Of a stretch of DNA of 8,177 bases, positions 5,937 to 8,177 are shown piece after piece. Each line of letters begins with the position of its first letter. Within the stretch, counting starts at the first letter, position 1. The translations under genes and the position numbers were made by a program. The DNA comes from CAYLZW01 sp964388085. Its GTDB lineage: Bacteria; Myxococcota; UBA727; CAYLZW01. The DNA lies in contig CAYLZW010000261.1 in NCBI GenBank assembly GCA_964388085.1, positions 1-8,177 on the forward strand, written 5' to 3'. Below the pieces are notes generated by a model. The model made no database searches and was not told where the DNA came from. It saw nothing but the letters and a program-made list of their open reading frames with translations.

Positions 5937-6608
5937 ATGAAGTCCCTCGGCAGCGCCGCGTTGCTCGGCGCTCTGTTCACGTTCACCACGTCCTTCGCCA
6001 CCGCGTGCTCCGCGCCCGAGTCGGGCCCCGCTCGAGGGGAGACCCTCTACACCTACTGTGTGCAATGCCACGGTGAGGGCGGCGCGGGGGACGCCTCCAT
6101 CGGCGCGCCACCCATCGCCGGGCTCGACGCCTGGTACGTCGAGTCGCAGCTGTTGAAGTTCCGCTCGGGCGCTCGCGGCGCGCACGCCGACGACGAGGCG
6201 GGGCTGCGCATGCGCCCCATGGCGCGCACGCTCGCGAGCGACGCCGACGTCAAGACGGTCGCGAGCTACGTCGCCGCCATGCCGCGAACGACGCCGGCCG
6301 TCACGCTGCACGGCGGTGACGCGAGCAAGGGCCAGGCTGCCTTTCAGACCTGTGTCGCCTGCCACCAGCAGAACGGCCAAGGCAACCAGCAGCTCTCCGC
6401 GCCGCCCATCGCGGGCGCGGCCGATTGGTATCTGCTCGCCCAGCTGAAGAAGTTCAAGAGCGGCGTGCGCGGCACCGGGCCGGGCGACGCCACCGGCGCG
6501 CTCATGCGGCCGATGGCGCTCAGCCTCGTCGACGAGCAGGCCATGAAGGACGTGATCGCGCACATCGCCACGCTGCCCCTTCCCCCGAAACCGACGAGCA
6601 CGAAATGA
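5937..6608 (+). CDS. Diheme cytochrome c lipoprotein (c4-like)
   Basis: This 223-residue electron-transfer protein probably delivers electrons to the CuA oxidase encoded downstream. The N-terminus MKSLGSAALL is followed by a hydrophobic stretch and ATAC, so Cys24 is a probable lipidation site anchoring it on the periplasmic side. Two class I cytochrome c domains follow, with heme sites CVQCH (41-45) and CVACH (139-143) and likely axial methionines in the RPM motifs (Met95, Met193). The halves are clear duplicates: both contain APPIAG, WY, QL.KF.SG.RG and MRPMA in the same order, about 98 residues apart. The ATG at 5937 has AAAGG 9 bases upstream and places the signal peptide correctly; the open frame reaching back to 5850 is not needed. 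It is first in the operon and overlaps the next gene by ATGA. Confidence 0.93.
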   Translation: MKSLGSAALLGALFTFTTSFATACSAPESGPARGETLYTYCVQCHGEGGAGDASIGAPPIAGLDAWYVESQLLKFRSGARGAHADDEAGLRMRPMARTLASDADVKTVASYVAAMPRTTPAVTLHGGDASKGQAAFQTCVACHQQNGQGNQQLSAPPIAGAADWYLLAQLKKFKSGVRGTGPGDATGALMRPMALSLVDEQAMKDVIAHIATLPLPPKPTSTK

Positions 6609-6727
6609 CGACAGAGATCCAACGGCCCGCTCCCGAGGACCACGAGCGCGCGGCGACCTTCTGGTTCGGCTTCACGCTGCTGCTCTCGTCGCTCTTCGCC
6701 GGCGCCGCCTTCCTTTTCGTCATTTGA
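6605..6727 (+). CDS. 40-residue single-helix membrane protein in the oxidase operon
   Basis: ATG at 6605 overlaps the cytochrome c stop codon in an ATGA arrangement, implying translational coupling. The product has a charged N-terminal half (MTTEIQRPAPEDHERAATFW) followed by one hydrophobic helix of about 20 residues ending at the stop codon (FGFTLLLSSLFAGAAFLFVI). The layout resembles the small one-helix accessory subunits of heme-copper oxidases, such as CcoQ-type or subunit IV-type peptides. The sequence is too short for me to assign a family. Its position between the cytochrome and coxB suggests an oxidase assembly or stability role (inference). It is easily missed by gene callers because of its length. 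Confidence 0.7.
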   Translation: MTTEIQRPAPEDHERAATFWFGFTLLLSSLFAGAAFLFVI

Positions 6728-6776
6728 GGGCACGGCTCGTCATGACCTTTCGATCGAATCTATTGAGGGAGCTGCC

Positions 6777-7481
6777 GTGATCGGCATGTACGTCGAGGCG
6801 GTGTCCACCTACGCGCAGGACATCGACAACCTCATCCTGCTCATCACGGTGCTGGTGGGCCCGTGGTTTTTGCTCGCCGAGGGCGTGTTGTTCTGGCTCG
6901 TCTTCCGCTTCCGCGCGAAGGACGGCAAGAAGGCGAGCTACATCACCGGTACGCAGAAGCACGAGAAGCGCTGGATCAACATCCCGCACGCGCTCGTGCT
7001 CGTGTGCGACGTGCTCATCGTCATCGCCGCCGTGCGCGTGTGGGTCGACGTGAAGCAGACGCTGCCGCCGGCGGAGCAGACCGTGCGCGTCATCGGCCAG
7101 CAGTGGGCCTGGACTTTCCAGCACCCCGGCAAGGACGGCGTGCTCGACACCGCCGACGACATCCGCACCATCGACGAGCTGCACGTGAAGGTGGACACCG
7201 TCTACCACTACGAGCTCGGCGCGCGGGACGTGCTGCACAGCTTCTCGGTGCCCGTGTTCCGCCTGAAGCAGGACGCGGTCCCCGGTCGCATCATCAAGGG
7301 CTGGTTCAAGGCCACCAAGACCGGCGAGTGGGACATTCAGTGCGCTGAGATCTGCGGCATCGGGCACGGCCTCATGGGCGCCCGCATCGTCGTCGAGACG
7401 CCCGAGCAGCACGCCGCCTTCAACGACGATCCGGTGGCCCATCGCCTCGTCGCCAATGACGCCGAGAGGAGCGCGCCATGA
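6777..7481 (+). CDS. coxB: Cytochrome c oxidase subunit II (CuA)
   Basis: Subunit II receives electrons from cytochrome c at its dinuclear CuA centre and passes them to heme a in subunit I. The 234-residue protein has two membrane helices (about 19-43 and 71-90) and a periplasmic cupredoxin domain. The complete CuA ligand set is visible: His154 in DVLHSF, then CAEICGIGHGLM giving Cys189, Glu191, Cys193, His197 and Met200. The electron-entry aromatic motif is GQQWAW (107-112). An acidic insertion KDGVLDTADDI (119-129) follows it. There is no cleavable signal peptide and no fused cytochrome c domain. The GTG start at 6777 has GAGGGA 6 bases upstream, better placed than for the ATG at 6786. A 49-base gap separates it from the small membrane protein gene; its end overlaps coxA by ATGA. 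Confidence 0.97.
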   Translation: MIGMYVEAVSTYAQDIDNLILLITVLVGPWFLLAEGVLFWLVFRFRAKDGKKASYITGTQKHEKRWINIPHALVLVCDVLIVIAAVRVWVDVKQTLPPAEQTVRVIGQQWAWTFQHPGKDGVLDTADDIRTIDELHVKVDTVYHYELGARDVLHSFSVPVFRLKQDAVPGRIIKGWFKATKTGEWDIQCAEICGIGHGLMGARIVVETPEQHAAFNDDPVAHRLVANDAERSAP

Positions 7482-8177
7482 GCGTCGCCGACACAAAAGA
7501 CAGCGCGGTCTCGCAGCCGAACATCGCGGAGCCGGGCGGCGGCGAGCTCGTCGCGCAGCACGGACACGACGCGCACGGACACGACGCGCACGCCAAGCAG
7601 AGCTTCTTCCTGAAGTACTTCTGGTCGACGGATCACAAGATCATCGGCTTCCAGTACATGTTCACGGGCATCAGCATGGCGATGCTCGGCGGCTTCTTCG
7701 TCTACGTCTTCCGCATGCAGCTCGCGTTTCCGGGCACGGTGGTGCCCGGCTACGGCGTCGTCTCGCCCGCGGAGTACAACGCGCTGGTCACGAGCCACGG
7801 CAGCATCATGATCTTCTGGTTCGCGATGCCCGTGCTCATCGCGGCCTTCGGGAACTATCTCATCCCGCTGATGATCGGCGCCGATGACATGGTGTTCCCG
7901 CGCCTCAATCGGCTCAGCTACCAGCTCTTCCTGCTCAGCATCATCATCCTGTTCCTGTCGTTCTTCGCCGAGGGCGGCGCCTTCGGTGGCGCGTGGACGT
8001 CGTATCCGCCGCTCTCTTCCAAGGCTGAATATTCGCTCACGGGGCCCGGCGCGTCCTTGTGGCTCGTCGCCGTGGCGCTCGAGTTCATCGCCTTCCTGCT
8101 CGGCGGCATCAACTTCATCACCACGACGATGAACTCGCGCGCGCCCGGCATGACCATGTGGGACATCCCCTTCACGG
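7478..8177 (+). CDS. coxA: Cytochrome c oxidase subunit I (partial, runs off the window)
   Basis: Subunit I holds heme a and the heme a3-CuB centre that reduces oxygen and pumps protons. The first 233 residues are present and the frame is open to the window end. After a hydrophilic N-terminus, residues 49-61 read WSTDHKIIGFQYM, the typical start of helix I. TSHGSIMIFWF (106-116) contains His107, the expected low-spin heme a ligand. GNYLIPLMIGADDMVFPRLN (125-144) carries the Asp (137) and Asn (125, 144) of the D proton channel of A-type oxidases. The N-terminus has a His-rich duplicated segment, HGHDAHGHDAH (28-38). ATG at 7478 overlaps the coxB stop as ATGA, with GAGAGGAG about 7 bases upstream. 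CuB ligands and the channel glutamate lie beyond the window. Confidence 0.96.
   Translation, partial: MSVADTKDSAVSQPNIAEPGGGELVAQHGHDAHGHDAHAKQSFFLKYFWSTDHKIIGFQYMFTGISMAMLGGFFVYVFRMQLAFPGTVVPGYGVVSPAEYNALVTSHGSIMIFWFAMPVLIAAFGNYLIPLMIGADDMVFPRLNRLSYQLFLLSIIILFLSFFAEGGAFGGAWTSYPPLSSKAEYSLTGPGASLWLVAVALEFIAFLLGGINFITTTMNSRAPGMTMWDIPFT
7559..7591 (+). repeat. 15-bp tandem duplication encoding a His-rich coxA N-terminus
   Basis: CACGGACACGACGCG occurs twice in a row (7559-7573 and 7574-7588), followed by CAC. It encodes HGHDAHGHDAH in the cytoplasmic N-terminal extension of subunit I. The two copies are identical at the DNA level, indicating a recent in-frame duplication. Confidence 0.9.

Noticed and set aside
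6742..6780. 12-codon leader frame (MTFRSNLLRELP) overlapping the coxB start as GTGA
   Set aside because: It has only a poor ribosome binding site and too few codons to judge. The AT-rich stretch and the TTCGATCGAA palindrome (6749-6758) may be chance, although a weak internal operator is possible.
6720..7496. A 258-codon minus-strand frame opposite coxB
   Set aside because: coxB on the plus strand has the full CuA ligand set; the antisense product is a His/Asp/Val-rich shadow.

Overview
The window is GC-rich, with G or C at nearly all third codon positions. It looks like a draft chromosome scaffold from a large-genome, deltaproteobacteria-like bacterium. Myxococcota is my best guess, from the Glu-Gly linker lipoprotein, the exported beta-rich proteins, the sensorless NtrC-type activator and the lipoprotein diheme cytochrome beside a CuA oxidase. 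This placement is inference. A run of exactly 100 N (2567-2666) marks an unresolved scaffold gap inside a tandem repeat.

Left part, minus strand (1-1885). A possible partial gene leaves the window at base 1. Next is rplC (ribosomal protein L3), which appears to be a single-gene unit: it has its own -35/-10 candidate, a short leader with two small hairpins, and a convincing intrinsic terminator. No other ribosomal gene is visible beside it, which is unusual because rplC normally sits in the S10 operon. Upstream of it is a secreted protein with a tail-fibre-like beta-rich stem and a cysteine-rich C-terminus.

Middle (2048-4559). A small acidic protein of unknown function (plus strand) converges on a 607-residue lipoprotein with three ~191-residue beta-helix-like repeats (minus strand). 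Between them lies a 14-bp tandem repeat array interrupted by the gap. The array runs right up to the lipoprotein stop codon.

Right part (4726-8177). A short NtrC-family sigma-54 activator (minus strand) has a stub carrying CxxC in place of a sensor domain. It is divergent from a respiratory operon: diheme cytochrome c lipoprotein, a 40-residue one-helix membrane protein, coxB (CuA subunit II) and coxA (subunit I, running off the end). Two of the junctions are ATGA overlaps, implying translational coupling. The 158-bp divergent region holds a perfect 8-bp-arm inverted repeat (containing TGT-N10-ACA) followed by a GG-N10-GC sigma-54-like promoter directed at the cytochrome operon. The most interesting hypothesis in the window is therefore a terminal oxidase switched on by sigma-54 and a neighbouring, possibly redox- or metal-sensing, activator. 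No stretch longer than 300 bases lacks a gene.
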